64,000 nucleotides of DNA from Diogma glabrata (GCA_963693315.1 OY856187.1:391555269-391619268); one strand, 5' to 3'. Counted from the first letter of the stretch, positions 24,477-37,235 are shown. The notes: generated from the sequence alone by a model not told the origin. Translations and numbers: made by a program.

Positions 24477-24957
24477 ATATATTAAAGTGTTACTTTATTA
24501 CTGTGATTTGCGGCTTTAAAGTATCACTTTTCAACTATTTATTTTGTCGTCATAGCAACGTCCAAAAAAGTAAAACGCATTTGTATTTGTTTAAATTCTA
24601 TGAAAAATAAATTTTTTTATCAAAGCAACCCGCAAATTCAAAATTTCATTATCCAATTAAAATAGTTGTTATCATTTGTTGTCATAGAATTTGGAAAAAA
24701 TAATAAATATTTTTTCAAAGGTTACTTGTTCCACATTTTTTTATTTTAAAATTTATGAAAATTTATAATTTTAATTTAGAATAAACAACTTTTCTTAAAA
24801 TATTTTGCTTGCGGCGAATAAAAAATAGTATATGATGCACGGACGTAAGCTATTTTGGACTTAATGTGGGTGCAAATCTCGGCTAGCGCCTCGATTTGCA
24901 AACTCCGCATCCGTCCAAAATCTTTAGCCTTACGTCCTAGCATCATAATGTACTATT
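24477..24957 (+). repeat. Two-module interspersed repeat, copy 2
   Basis: Module A starts TTATTCGCC at 24477, and the fold-back module B (24824-24957) ends TACTATT. It is the same order and orientation as at 517-1005 and lies within duplication copy 1. Confidence 0.85.
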
Positions 24958-25256
24958 TTGAGAAAACTGTTTAATCCAAGCAGGTTTTTGCTTGTTATTT
25001 TTTTTCATAAATTTCTATAGAAACTAACTTATTTTTTTAAATTTCCTTATTAATTTATTTACATTTTGTTTTTTAGTTTTATTTGTCTATCGTATTGCTT
25101 TCATTCTCAAAAAGGTTTTTAAATAATATATACAAATATCACATTTTCAAAAATGGATAGTAATTCCGAAATCGATTTGTTGTGAAAATTGTTAAGTTTA
25201 AGTTATTTTTTGTTTTTTTTCTTCTAAATTTCTATACCAATTTACTTAGTTTTATT

Positions 25257-26890
25257 ACTTCGGTCTGAAAGACCTAATTACTTCGGTCTGAAAGACCTAA
25301 GTTTTACATTCATGAGCCAAAAGTGAAATTCTTACCCCCACTTTTTTTGGCATTTCTCGACGTTTTAGGACCTACTGATTCTAAAAAAGTAAAAAAAAAA
25401 AATGTATGTCTGTCTGCCGGCCGCCTGTCCGGCCGGCCGTCATTACCTACGCTGCAGGGAAAACCGCTGGAGGGATTTCAAAATTTTTTTTTTCTAAAAA
25501 TAGGTATACTCAAGGGACACGTCCGAAAGGACGCTGTGTTCGATAACTGTACCAGAAGTGTGTCAAAAAAATCATTATGTGTGTCAAAAATAGGAAATTT
25601 TCATATTTTTGGCTTAAAAAACGTTCATTTTAAGTGATTACGAGTAGGAACATTAAATTTGGAGAAATCTTGATGGTCGGGATTGGTATAGAAGATCAAA
25701 AACTAGATTATTGCATTATAAGTTTGTCAAAAAAATGTTGTCAAGTGTGTCAAAAAAAAGATTTTTATTTATTTTTTTACCCAATTTTTTGGAAAAAAAT
25801 AAAATTAATTGTTTGTTTAAAATGAAGTTTTATTATTATTATTGAGAATTATGGCACTATAAGTTTGTCAAAAAAATGTTGTCAAGTGTGTCAAAAGATT
25901 TTTATTTATTTTTTTACCCCATTTTTTGGAAAAAAAAAACAATTGTTTGTTTGACATGAAATTTTATTATTATTATTGAGAATTATGGCATTACAAGTTT
26001 GTCAAAAAATGTTGTCAAGTGTGTCAAAGGTTTTTATTTAATTTTTACCCAATTTTTTTAGAAGAAAATAAAAGTAATAGTTTGTATGACATTATATTTT
26101 ATTATTATTATAAGGAATTATGGCATTATAAGTTTGTCAAAAAATAATGTCAGGTGTGTCAAAAAATGATTTCATTTATTTTTTTAGCCAATTTTTTGGA
26201 AAAAAAAATGTAGCTGTTTTTATGACGTAAATGTAATTTAGAATGATATTGGACATGGAAATTTTTGAATTTGTTATAGTTTTTGAAATATTTTTGGAAT
26301 TTTGAAAAAGTTGGTATTTTTGAATTTGGAATAATTTTTGCAATATTTTTAGAATTTCGGGAAAAGTTTTAATTTTTGATTTTGTAAGAATTTTTGGAAT
26401 ATTTTTAGAATTTTGAAAAATTTTTAATTATTGATTTTATTATAATTCTTGGAATTTTGAAAAAATTTTCAATATTTGATTTTGTAATAATTTTTGCAAT
26501 ATTTTTAGAATTTTGGAAAAAGTTTGAATTTTTAAGAATTTTTGAAATATTATTGGAATTTAGAAAAAATTTAAATATTTGATTTTATTCTAATTTTTGG
26601 AATATTTTTGGAATTTTGAAAAAGTTTGATTTTATTTAATTTAACAATATTTTTGGAATTTTGATTATAATTTTCCGGCAACGTATTGATGATTCGTGTT
26701 AGTTTTGTAATAAATTTTTAAACAGAGATAAAAAATACTTGTACTTTAACAAAGAGTTATGTTTGATATACATCGCTGCCCTAAACTAAAAACCATGTCC
26801 TCATAAAAGTATTTTGCTGAAAACTATATACAAATCCTTAACCCAGACCGAAGTCTTGATATCTCAGAGCTGTGAGATTTCAGCCCCTCC
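25257..26890 (+). mobile_element. Helentron-associated (DINE-1/HINE-like) element, copy 1
   Basis: The 5' end is ACTTCGGTCTG (25257, repeated at 25280). Its exact complement CAGACCGAAGT sits at 26844-26854, ~36 bp before the 3' end. A stem-loop ATCTCAGAGCTGTGAGAT (26861-26878) and the terminus TTCAGCCCCTCC follow. Between them lie a CCGGCCGG-rich patch, four ~135-141-bp tandem units (starts about 25721, 25862, 25996, 26131) and a drifting ~65-75-bp array of AATTTTTGGAATATTTTTAG type. Subterminal inverted repeats, central tandem repeats and a 3' stem-loop are the DINE-1/HINE layout. It encodes no protein; the 104-codon frame at 25323 is incidental. Confidence 0.7.
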
Positions 26891-27308
26891 ATATTTTTTT
26901 TATTAATTTACTAACAAAGTAAACAATGCTTGGATTAAACAGTTTTCTTAAAAAAAATCACAAAACACATGTCTGTTAATATATGTAAGTTTTCTTTGAA
27001 TATATGCATAAAGTACTTTTATTTTTTTGAGTGTAGTTTATCTCAAATGTTTACGCTTTAGGGCGTAAAATAGTAAGTAATCTAATGCACTGTTATTTTG
27101 ATAGGAATACATTAAAACAAATTGTTTTTAATACGGTGTAAATCATCAAATTTGATGTAAAAATTAAATTTGTGAGTTTTCGAAAGAAAATGTTGATTTC
27201 GATTTAAGAGCAAAAACTATATTTTTTATTTTTACTTTTGTATTTGCGAATGTTATATATTATATTAAAGTTACTCTCTCTGATGGAACTGAAAAATAAA
27301 TAATTTTT

Positions 27309-27808
27309 TTATTCGCCTACATATTAAAGTTTTACTTTATTACTGTGATTTGCGTCCTTAAAGTGTCACTTTTTAACTATTTATTTTGTTGTCATAGCTA
27401 CGTCCAAAAAAATAAAATGTATTTGTATTTGTTTAAATTCTATGAAAAATAAAATTTTTTATCAAAGCAACCCTCAAATTCAAAATTTCATTATCCAATT
27501 AAAATAGTTGTTATCATTTGTTGTTATAGCTACACAATAATTTGGAAAAAATAATAAATATTTTGTCAAAGGTTACTTGTTCCACATATTTTTATTTTAA
27601 AACTTATGAAAATTTATAATTTTAATTTAGAATAAACAAATTTTCTTAAAATATTTTGCTTGCGGCGAATAGAAAATAGTATATGATGCACGGACGTAAG
27701 CTATTTTGGACTTAATGTGGGTGCAAATCTCGGCTAGCGCCTCGATTTTCAAACTCCACATCCATCCAAAATCTATAGCTTTACGTCCTAGCATCATAAT
27801 GTACTATT
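27309..27808 (+). repeat. Two-module interspersed repeat, copy 3
   Basis: Starts TTATTCGCC at 27309 and ends TACTATT at 27808. It has a GCGTCC variant near the left end. This is the second A+B copy inside duplication copy 1. Confidence 0.85.
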
Positions 27809-27949
27809 TTGAATGTCTTGTTCAACTGTGCAAGTTTTTTTATTTAAATAAATAAAAAGGATGACGAAAAAGTCCTACCTAATTTTTTTTATGCATATAA
27901 ATGAAAGAAAATAAAAATAAAATCGACTTCAAAGGAGTGAAATAAAAAA

Positions 27950-28028
27950 TAAATTACTTTTTTCCGAAAACGGCTATAAATTTAAACTTTACTACCGCTA
28001 GGGAGAAGGTTAAAGTCTTACTTTTTTA
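27950..28028 (+). repeat. Truncated GTAAAGT-type repeat at the duplication joint
   Basis: CCGAAAACGGCTATAAA, then CTTTACTACCGCTAGGGAG and AAAGTCTTACTTTTTTA match the intact copy at 33560-33640, but the sequence then breaks into AT repeat. This break is the joint of the tandem duplication. Confidence 0.8.
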
Positions 28029-28193
<165 letters not shown>

Positions 28194-29820
28194 TATATAG
28201 ATATACTATATATAATATATATACTTCGGTATATATTATCGGAGTATAAAAAAAAAAATATTATGTGTTTTTCATTTTTTCCTTGTTTTGACACAGAGTG
28301 ACAAGGAAAGTTTAAAGGTAAATTGTCCTCGAATGAGCGATCGATTTCTTTAATGGAATATTTTCCAACAAAAAATTGTCAGGATCTTATCCTTTTTTTA
28401 TATTTTAATCATTGAAACATGAGTTTTTCACTGATGGTTTACGTATTCTTGCTTGAATGCTTGAAGAACCATGATGATTACTGTAATGTAAATTTTAAAA
28501 AACTACAAAAGGAACCTTTTGGTTTCGCCATTCTTAAAAATTCTAATTTTGAAAAATTAAAACTGACAAATTTCATTCAAAATAAGTAAAAAACTTTTCA
28601 GTGCAATTTTTTCATAAAGTCTCATTTACTACATTTTAAACAAAAAAAGTAAATGGAATTGATAATAGTATGTTATGCTCCGATCATGTAATGACGGTTA
28701 GTAATACACGAGCACTATCGGGATACGAAACGAGCCGTAGGCGAGTCTGTAAGTTCAGTATGTTTTGGGTACTGTTATACCCTTCTTTGCTAGAATATAA
28801 ATATATAACACCAACACAAATTTTATAACCCTTAGACTAGGGTTAAAAATTTTAAATAACTAAAGATACTACTCTTTCTTTCAAATAAAATATTGCTTTA
28901 TTTATTTAAATGCTTTCTTAAATTTTCATTGACACTTAAATCTTAAATTTTTACTTTACTGACACTAAAAATGTTAACTCTTTTCTTACTGGCCGACCAC
29001 TTTAATCTACTGCCAAAATACTACTCTTAACTTTTTAACTTTCTTCAAATTAATTGTAGGGGAAATGTTGTAAACCGTTATCTCCCGTTATCAAAAAAAC
29101 AATCAATTAAAAACTAATAAAAACAATTAACACAATTGACCTAATTTAAAGGATTTCCCAATACAAAAAATTCACAGGTCAAGAAACTAAGTTCGTTCAC
29201 ATAATTTTTATATTTATTAAATAAATATAAAAAAATATGCGAATCCGCACTTTTGACTTATTTAAACATTTTGTATTGTGAAACACAGACAATTTTTGTT
29301 ACAAAATTCACTTTGAAGTTTTGTAAGGAAGGAATAAGTAAGTAATACATAATAAATCTTTAAATATAAAAAAGTAAAAAAAATGTGCTTTGTGAAATCT
29401 CCATGTTTAAATGATTAAAAAAAATAATATACAAATATAAATATTGTTTATCAGTGTAATATGTTTACAAAAGTACCATTTTAAATAAGTTTTGTACCTT
29501 TCAAAAAAAAGAAATTAACTAAAATGTATTTCACCATGTGAGTAGATTTTAACTTTAAACTTTCCCTGGTTCTAAATTTCGTAACAAATTTCGTGCCACC
29601 CTGCGTCAAACTAGTGAAAAAATAAAAAACATGCATTGATTTTGTTTTATTATATTAACGATTACCAATGTTACAAGAAAATCAGAAATAGTTGGGTTCA
29701 AATTCCACCCTATACATGATTCGAAAAACAAAATACATCATTTAGGTATTGTCATAAAACATGGACCCATTTATTTTTCTTTAGCTTGAGAGTGAAACTT
29801 TTGCTTGAAACATTAGCCAA

Positions 29821-29993
29821 CTCTGCAATATTTCTGCAATGGTAGTGTGTAAAATATTCATTGCAGAAAAGTTTGGCAATGAACCCATTGCAAAACATTG
29901 CAATGACTCATTGCAATGTTTTGTAATGAGTTCATTGCCAAACTTTTCTGCAATGAATATTTTACACACTACCATTGCACGACTATTGCAGAG
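29821..29993. repeat. Hairpin-forming repeat with TGCAAT motifs, copy 2
   Basis: Same structure as 24195-24367, offset by 5626 bp, with one substitution (GACTATTGC for GATTATTGC) on the right flank. Confidence 0.88.
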
Positions 29994-30102
29994 TTCTGCA
30001 ATAGTCTAATTGCGGCTTAAGATTCTGTATTGTTTGCAAATACATACATGTATTTACATGTATTTATACATACATGTATTTAAATTATTTTTTTATTCGC
30101 CT

Positions 30103-30583
30103 ATATATTAAAGTGTTACTTTATTACTGTGATTTGCGGCTTTAAAGTATCACTTTTCAACTATTTATTTTGTCGTCATAGCAACGTCCAAAAAAGTAAA
30201 ACGCATTTGTATTTGTTTAAATTCTATGAAAAATAAATTTTTTTATCAAAGCAACCCGCAAATTCAAAATTTCATTATCCAATTAAAATAGTTGTTATCA
30301 TTTGTTGTCATAGAATTTGGAAAAAATAATAAATATTTTTTCAAAGGTTACTTGTTCCACATTTTTTTATTTTAAAATTTATGAAAATTTATAATTTTAA
30401 TTTAGAATAAACAACTTTTCTTAAAATATTTTGCTTGCGGCGAATAAAAAATAGTATATGATGCACGGACGTAAGCTATTTTGGACTTAATGTGGGTGCA
30501 AATCTCGGCTAGCGCCTCGATTTGCAAACTCCGCATCCGTCCAAAATCTTTAGCCTTACGTCCTAGCATCATAATGTACTATT
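30103..30583 (+). repeat. Two-module interspersed repeat, copy 4
   Basis: The duplicate of the copy at 24477-24957 (offset 5626). Confidence 0.85.
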
Positions 30584-30882
30584 TTGAGAAAACTGTTTAA
30601 TCCAAGCAGGTTTTTGCTTGTTATTTTTTTTCATAAATTTCTATAGAAACTAACTTATTTTTTTAAATTTCCTTATTAATTTATTTACATTTTGTTTTTT
30701 AGTTTTATTTGTCTATCGTATTGCTTTCATTCTCAAAAAGGTTTTTAAATAATATATACAAATATCACATTTTCAAAAATGGATAGTAATTCCGAAATCG
30801 ATTTGTTGTGAAAATTGTTAAGTTTAAGTTATTTTTTGTTTTTTTTCTTCTAAATTTCTATACCAATTTACTTAGTTTTATT

Positions 30883-32499
30883 ACTTCGGTCTGAAAGACC
30901 TAATTACTTCGGTCTGAAAGACCTAAGTTTTACATTCATGAGCCAAAAGTGAAATTCTTACCCCCACTTTTTTTGGCATTTCTCGACGTTTTAGGACCTA
31001 CTGATTCTAAAAAAGTAAAAAAAAAAAATGTATGTCTGTCTGCCGGCCGCCTGTCCGGCCGGCCGTCATTACCTACGCTGCAGGGAAAACCGCTGGAGGG
31101 ATTTCAAAATTTTTTTTTTCTAAAAATAGGTATACTCAAGGGACAGGTCCGAAAGGACGCTGTGTTCGATAACTGTACCAGAAGTGTGTCAAAAAAATCA
31201 TTATGTGTGTCAAAAATAGGAAATTTTCATATTTTTGGCTTAAAAAACGTTCATTTTAAGTGATTACGAGTAGGAACATTAAATTTGGAGAAATCTTGAT
31301 GGTCGGGATTGGTATAGAAGATCAAAAACTAGATTATTGCATTATAAGTTTGTCAAAAAAATGTTGTCAAGTGTGTCAAAAAAAAGATTTTTATTTATTT
31401 TTTTACCCAATTTTTTGGAAAAAAATAAAATTAATTGTTTGTTTAAAATGAAGTTTTATTATTATTATTGAGAATTATGGCACTATAAGTTTGTCAAAAA
31501 AATGTTGTCAAGTGTGTCAAAAGATTTTTATTTATTTTTTTACCCCATTTTTTGGAAAAAAAAAACAATTGTTTGTTTGAAATGAAATTTTATTATTATT
31601 ATTGAGAATTATGGCATTACAAGTTTGTCAAAAAATGTTGTCAAGTGTGTCAAAGGTTTTTATTTAATTTTTACCCAATTTTTTTAGAAGAAAATAAAAG
31701 TAATAGTTTGTATGACATTATATTTTATTATTATTATAAGGAATTATGGCATTATAAGTTTGTCAAAAAATAATGTCAGGTGTGTCAAAAAATGATTTCA
31801 TTTATTTTTTTAGCCAATTTTTTGGAAAAAATGACGTAAATGTAATTTAGAATGATATTGGACATGGAAATTTTTGAATTTGTTATAGTTTTTGAAATAT
31901 TTTTGGAATTTTGAAAAAGTTGGTATTTTTGAATTTGGAATAATTTTTGCAATATTTTTAGAATTTCGGGAAAAGTTTTAATTTTTGATTTTGTAAGAAT
32001 TTTTGGAATATTTTTAGAATTTTGAAAAATTTTTAATTATTGATTTTATTATAATTCTTGGAATTTTGAAAAAATTTTCAATATTTGATTTTGTAATAAT
32101 TTTTGCAATATTTTTAGAATTTTGGAAAAAGTTTGAATTTTTAAGAATTTTTGAAATATTATTGGAATTTAGAAAAAATTTAAATATTTGATTTTATTCT
32201 AATTTTTGGAATATTTTTGGAATTTTGAAAAAGTTTGATTTTATTTAATTTAACAATATTTTTGGAATTTTGATTATAATTTTCCGGCAACGTATTGATG
32301 ATTCGTGTTAGTTTTGTAATAAATTTTTAAACAGAGATAAAAAATACTTGTACTTTAACAAAGAGTTATGTTTGATATACATCGCTGCCCTAAACTAAAA
32401 ACCATGTCCTCATAAAAGTATTTTGCTGAAAACTATATACAAATCCTTAACCCAGACCGAAGTCTTGATATCTCAGAGCTGTGAGATTTCAGCCCCTCC
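30883..32499 (+). mobile_element. Helentron-associated (DINE-1/HINE-like) element, copy 2
   Basis: The duplicate of 25257-26890, with the same doubled ACTTCGGTCTG start, tandem arrays, stem-loop and CAGCCCCTCC end. It lacks 17 bp in the A-run/TGTAGCTGTTTTTATGACG region at about 31831. Confidence 0.7.
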
Positions 32500-32917
32500 A
32501 TATTTTTTTTATTAATTTACTAACAAAGTAAACAATGCTTGGATTAAACAGTTTTCTTAAAAAAAATCACAAAACACATGTCTGTTAATATATGTAAGTT
32601 TTCTTTGAATATATGCATAAAGTACTTTTATTTTTTTGAGTGTAGTTTATCTCAAATGTTTACGCTTTAGGGCGTAAAATAGTAAGTAATCTAATGCACT
32701 GTTATTTTGATAGGAATACATTAAAACAAATTGTTTTTAATACGGTGTAAATCATCAAATTTGATGTAAAAATTAAATTTGTGAGTTTTCGAAAGAAAAT
32801 GTTGATTTCGATTTAAGAGCAAAAACTATATTTTTTATTTTTACTTTTGTATTTGCGAATGTTATATATTATATTAAAGTTACTCTCTCTGATGGAACTG
32901 AAAAATAAATAATTTTT

Positions 32918-33417
32918 TTATTCGCCTACATATTAAAGTTTTACTTTATTACTGTGATTTGCGTCCTTAAAGTGTCACTTTTTAACTATTTATTTTGTTG
33001 TCATAGCTACGTCCAAAAAAATAAAATGTATTTGTATTTGTTTAAATTCTATGAAAAATAAAAATTTTTATCAAAGCAACCCTCAAATTCAAAATTTCAT
33101 TATCCAATTAAAATAGTTGTTATCATTTGTTGTTATAGCTACACAATAATTTGGAAAAAATAATAAATATTTTGTCAAAGGTTACTTGTTCCACATATTT
33201 TTATTTTAAAACTTATGAAAATTTATAATTTTAATTTAGAATAAACAAATTTTCTTAAAATATTTTGCTTGCGGCGAATAGAAAATAGTATATGATGCAC
33301 GGACGTAAGCTATTTTGGACTTAATGTGGGTGCAAATCTCGGCTAGCGCCTCGATTTTCAAACTCCACATCCATCCAAAATCTATAGCTTTACGTCCTAG
33401 CATCATAATGTACTATT
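32918..33417 (+). repeat. Two-module interspersed repeat, copy 5
   Basis: The duplicate of 27309-27808 (offset 5609). Confidence 0.85.
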
Positions 33418-33559
33418 TTGAATGTCTTGTTCAACTGTGCAAGTTTTTTTATTTAAATAAATAAAAAGGATGACGAAAAAGTCCTACCTAATTTTTTTTA
33501 TGCATATAAGTGAAAGAAAATAAAAATAAAATCGACTTCAAAGGAGTGAAATAAAAAAT

Positions 33560-33960
33560 AAATTACTTTTTTCCGAAAACGGCTATAAATTTAAACTTTA
33601 CTACCGCTAGGGAGAAGGTTAAAGTCTTACTTTTTTACGTATAATCAAAGAAGCTGTAAAGTAACGCCATTTTTTCAACAACATGAGATTATGAGTTTGT
33701 TCAAAACACCATTCATTTCAGTTCATTTTAATGAATTAATATCAATAAAAATTAATTTCAGAAAATTTATTAACTCATATTACATTTTTAAATCATATAT
33801 TTATAAAAAATTTGATGTATTAATTTCATATTTATAAAGAAATTTAAACGTTTGTCGAAAAAATAGTGTATTTAATTCGGAGCTAAAGTGACTTTTTGTG
33901 TCAAACTATAGACTCAAAACAAAAGGTAACACTTTAGCTCCTAATTAAATAATATACTAT
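33560..33960 (+). repeat. GTAAAGT-type palindromic repeat, intact single arm
   Basis: Contains the family markers AAACTTTACTACCGCT, AGCTGTAAAGTAACGCC, TTGTTCAAAACACCATTC and TAATTCGGAGCTAAAGTG. It ends in a hairpin (33881-33943) whose arms are GGAGCTAAAGTG and CACTTTAGCTCC. It corresponds to one side of the large palindrome at 44320-45652. Confidence 0.7.
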
Positions 33961-34819
33961 TACTAGTAAGAACGATATAAAAACTTTAAAACTTTAATTT
34001 GTGAATACTATTTTGAAAAGTTAAAAAGGCAAAACTTTGGTAATAAATATAAAGATAATAAATCTAAGGAAATTCTGGTAATAAATATAAAGAAAATTTG
34101 CGGACCTTCAATGGTCCGTGGACCATCAGTTGAGAACGACTGGTCGTGACATTGATTAAAATTGAGTTTAAGGAATTTCTTTACAAAACGAGGGACAGTT
34201 TAGGTTGAAATGCAATAGTGTTAACAGAGAGAGTAAATTTTAAACTTAACAAGGTTTAGTGTCGTAAATCACACTAACGTGACATACTCAAATATCTGTA
34301 ATCAATAGTTTCTATATTTATCCAGTTAGGGAATAACTGGCTGAATTGTCAACTTGTTCTTTTAAAACAATAAAGTCAATTCAAAATTGAATTTTGGTTC
34401 GGAGTGCGGTGAAATCTTCGTATAATAACGTGTACTTTACTTGCACACTGCCTTTTTGATTTCACACAGTATTTTAAAACAAAACCATATTTGCCAAATA
34501 TTCAGCAAAAAACGAATAAAATGTTATTTTTTATTAATAATTTATTAAACACTTAAAAAACGTTTTTCTTTTTTAAATAAATTCTTTTACTAGTTTCAGT
34601 ATAAAGTATAAACCATCCTCAGAAATAATTTTTGCTACTGGTAGTTTGCAAGTAAAATACACGTTATTAATAAAGTCAATGTTTGTTTAGTTAATAAAGA
34701 AATTGAAATTTTGGTTAGACAAGAAAGTGTTTCTAACTCAAAATTTGCAGCAATATAAAAATTGGATTCAAATTTGATCTCGTTTAATAATTGTAACCGC
34801 CAACTCTAGCCAAATTCAA
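33961..34819. other. Unassigned AT-rich DNA
   Basis: No family identified. A short duplication of GGTAATAAATATAAAG lies near 34040 and 34078. Confidence 0.45.
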
Positions 34820-35035
34820 AATAGTACATTATGATGCTAGGACGTAAAGCTAAAGATTTTTGACGGAAGTGGAGTTTGCACCCACATTAAGCACCCACAT
34901 TAAGTTCAAAATAGCTTACGTCCGTGCATCATATACTATTTTTTTATTCGCCGCAAGCAAAATATTTAAAAAAAATTTGTTTATTCTAATTAAAAATTAT
35001 AAATTTGCATAAATTTTTTTATTTTTATTACTATC
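34820..35035 (-). repeat. Two-module interspersed repeat, inverted and truncated copy
   Basis: Module B is inverted (34820-34940) with a small internal duplication of GCACCCACATTAA, and is followed by only ~95 bp of module A (…TTATTCGCCGCAAGC). The order confirms that A and B normally lie next to each other. Confidence 0.8.
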
Positions 35036-35224
35036 GATTCAATGACTTTGCTCAAAAATGTCATCCTGAATGCTCCCGTTATACTTTATTCTCTTCTAAT
35101 TCAAAAAACTAAACGGCTCACCGCATTTAGCGGAATGGGGTGATCGGCACCATAGTTAACGTTTGATGGTTTATGATGCCGAGGTATTGGTGATGCCAAC
35201 TACTTCCGCTTAGAAGCTCAGTAT

Positions 35225-35440
35225 GAAATCAGACTTTACTCTTATTGCAGCGAATTCTCCTACCGGGTCTCCTTATGGGACAAAAAATTTAACGTTGAGT
35301 TTAGGTCTTTGACGTTCATTAGTTCATTCTTTTATCATTTCCAGTGAATCTGTTTCGATAATCGGCGCTGACTTTTTGAACAAATACGGTATTCTGGTTG
35401 ATATTAATTAGAAACGAATTATCGACCCACTATCTAATGT
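35225..35440 (+). pseudogene. Gypsy aspartic protease C-terminal part
   Basis: The frame reads YGTKNLTLSLGL, then SVSIIGADFLNKYGILVD, the end of a retropepsin domain with its conserved IIGADFL strand. Stops interrupt it. The catalytic Asp-Ser/Thr-Gly part lies upstream and is not recognisable. Confidence 0.65.
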
Positions 35441-35499
35441 TTTCACATCAGCAGTCACAGCTTCTATCTCTATTCCTTCATTATCAGTTCTTATATCAG

Positions 35500-36085
35500 C
35501 AAACAAATTTAAAGCTGACAAATTTAAAGCTGCAAAGACTGAATGTGACTATATGCTAGAACAAGGAATCTGTAGACCCTCTAGTAATCAATCGTCCGGT
35601 CCTCTTCACTTGGTCGAAAATAAAACTGGTGGTATTTGTGTTTGCGGTGATTACCGTGGCTTAAATAAAATCACAGTCCCCGACAAATGCAACATCCTCT
35701 TTCTTCAGGATTTTTTGAAACGACTTGCAGGTTGCACTATTTTCTCGACCATCGACCTGGTGCGAGCTTACTACCAAATTCTTATTGAGCCGTCTGATAT
35801 TCCTAAGACAGCTATTTCTACACCATTCGGACTTTTCGAGTTCACCCGAATGGGATTCGGTGTAAGACACGCTGGTCAAACGTATCAGTGACACATGCAC
35901 ACCAATTTACGTGGTTTAGACTTCTGCTTCATCTATTTAGATCTTCTTGTCGCATCTAAGTCCTATGTTGAACAATTAGGACATTTTAAAGTCATCTTTC
36001 AAAAATTGCAAGATGCTGGTATGACCTGGTTGCAAGATGCTGGTATGAGGTCAACCTCAACAAGTGCAATTTCACACAAACAAAA
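35500..36085 (+). pseudogene. Gypsy reverse transcriptase, broken
   Basis: About 35553-35888 reads MLEQGICRPSS, CGDYRGLNKITVPD, FSTIDLVRAYYQI and FGLFEFTRMGFG: RT blocks 1-4 with the first catalytic Asp (STID-L) present. A TGA at 35889 interrupts the AAQT-type block. The next frame holds RGLDFCFIYLDLLVASKS, where the YxDD active site has become Y-L-D-L, losing the second Asp. A 24-bp direct duplication (GCAAGATGCTGGTATGA twice, near 36007 and 36031) follows and breaks the alignment. It is clearly inactive. Confidence 0.92.
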
Positions 36086-36179
36086 TTAGTTTCTTACGTC
36101 ATACCATCGATTCTAACGGCATTAGACCAACGAAAGAATGAGTGGATGTTATTTCCGATTTTCCCACTCTTCAAATGGT

Positions 36180-36532
36180 CAAAGAACTACGTCGATGCTC
36201 GTCGACGTAATTTCTCACGATGCCAGTGATCAGACCATTTTAAATGATTTCCTAAAAGGCTCTAAAAAGAACGACAAACGACCTATTAACTGGTCGGAAT
36301 CTTATCTTCAAGCTTTTACAAATTGTAAACAGCAACTCAGCGATGCAACGATGTTAGCTCATCCTTCTCTAGATACCAAACTCGCTATTATGGTCGACGC
36401 TTCCGACAAATCAGTTAGTGCAATCGTTCAACAACTGGTCACCGATTCATGGCAGCCTCTCGGTTGCTTTTCGGTTGGACTAGCCGAAACTTAACAGCAC
36501 TACAGCGCTTATGATCGTGAACTTCGGCAGCT
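36180..36532 (+). pseudogene. Gypsy RNase H N-terminal part
   Basis: The frame contains NDFLKGSKKNDKRPINWSES, QAFTNCKQQLSDATMLAHPS and VDASDKSVSAIVQQ: the connection domain followed by the first RNase H acidic motif (VDASD). It then reads WQPLGCFSV and, past a stop, YSAYDREL. The frame ends at the SINE insertion at 36533-36544. Confidence 0.9.
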
Positions 36533-36862
36533 AATTTAGCCATTGTGTGTTGAGTGGCTTAGAAGTAGCACGCTGGACTTCGAACTCGAGGGAACCGGGT
36601 TTGAATCCCCATCTAGGTCAAGTGTTTTTAAACAAAACATTAACAGTAATCAACACACCGGTTTTCCAATTGATAAATTGGAAAAACTATGGGCTGATCA
36701 CCCATATAAAACTAATCGATTAAACTAAGTCTTCAAGTGAAAATCGACCATAAAATTGAGTGAATTGATGATATCAATACAGGTGAAGGAGACACTTGTT
36801 GACAGCCTACGTTCCTATATGGTGCCTATAAAACCGTTCCTATAAAAAAAAATTTAGCCATT
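36533..36862 (+). mobile_element. tRNA-derived SINE with 12-bp target duplication
   Basis: The body is 36545-36850. The 5' head has a pol III A-box-like TGGCTTAGAAGTAGCACG and a B-box-like GGGTTTGAATCCC (36597-36609), spaced as in a tRNA. The middle (TTTTCCAATTGATAAATTGG) is unrelated to tRNA, and the 3' end is a short A-run after repeated CCTATA phrases. AATTTAGCCATT flanks both sides (36533-36544 and 36851-36862), and the gypsy frame resumes after the second copy, which proves insertion. Confidence 0.9.
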
Positions 36863-37235
36863 AAACACTTTCGTTACCTTCTAGAAGGGCGAAATTTTAT
36901 CGTATTCACGAATCATAAACTATTGATTTATACATCGGGACTGCGTACTGCGTACGTATTCGGACTGCGTACAGATTTTCGGGAACATTTTAAATCTACC
37001 TCCGCAGTATTAGTGTATGGATCTACCTTACGCTTGCCGGGACACTTTTTATCGGAACAAACGACATTGGTTCCACAGTCAGATTTTGTAGCTAACCTCA
37101 AGCTACAGTTCAACAATCGCCGACCTCTTACTTCTTCTCGTCACTCGAATGATAACTATTTTGTTTTCAACGATTTGAGTACCCGCTCACACGTTTTTCT
37201 CAGAGTAGTAAGGTCCGAAGGTCGTCGAAAGGTCG
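36863..37235 (+). pseudogene. Gypsy pol remainder: RNase H end joined to integrase C-terminal side
   Basis: Just after the SINE the frame reads HFRYLLEGR and FTNHKLLIYT (RNase H). It then jumps to LVYGSTLRLPGHFLSEQT and QFNNRRPLTSSRHSND, which lie beyond the integrase catalytic core in related elements. The zinc-binding and DDE core sections are missing, so a large internal deletion is inferred near 36935-36960, where GCGTAC repeats occur. Confidence 0.85.

Larger units (their letters stand above)
35225..37235 (+). mobile_element. Decayed Ty3/gypsy retrotransposon pol, no LTRs seen
   Basis: Pol segments appear in the normal order (protease end, reverse transcriptase, RNase H, integrase C-terminal side), all broken by stops and frameshifts. 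Most of the integrase core is absent, and gag and both LTRs are not visible. A SINE splits the RNase H region. The right end is cut where an inverted Helentron-like element begins (~37236). The copy cannot encode a working polyprotein. Confidence 0.9.

Noticed and set aside
25323..25637. 104-codon frame conserved between the two duplication copies (also 30949-31263)
   Set aside because: Conservation is due to the recent duplication. The frame lies in a non-coding Helentron-like element and is broken in the older copies (41886, 53632).
25690..26220. Regularly spaced repeats resembling a CRISPR array
   Set aside because: Units are ~137 bp, contiguous and without unique spacers; the context is a eukaryotic transposon.
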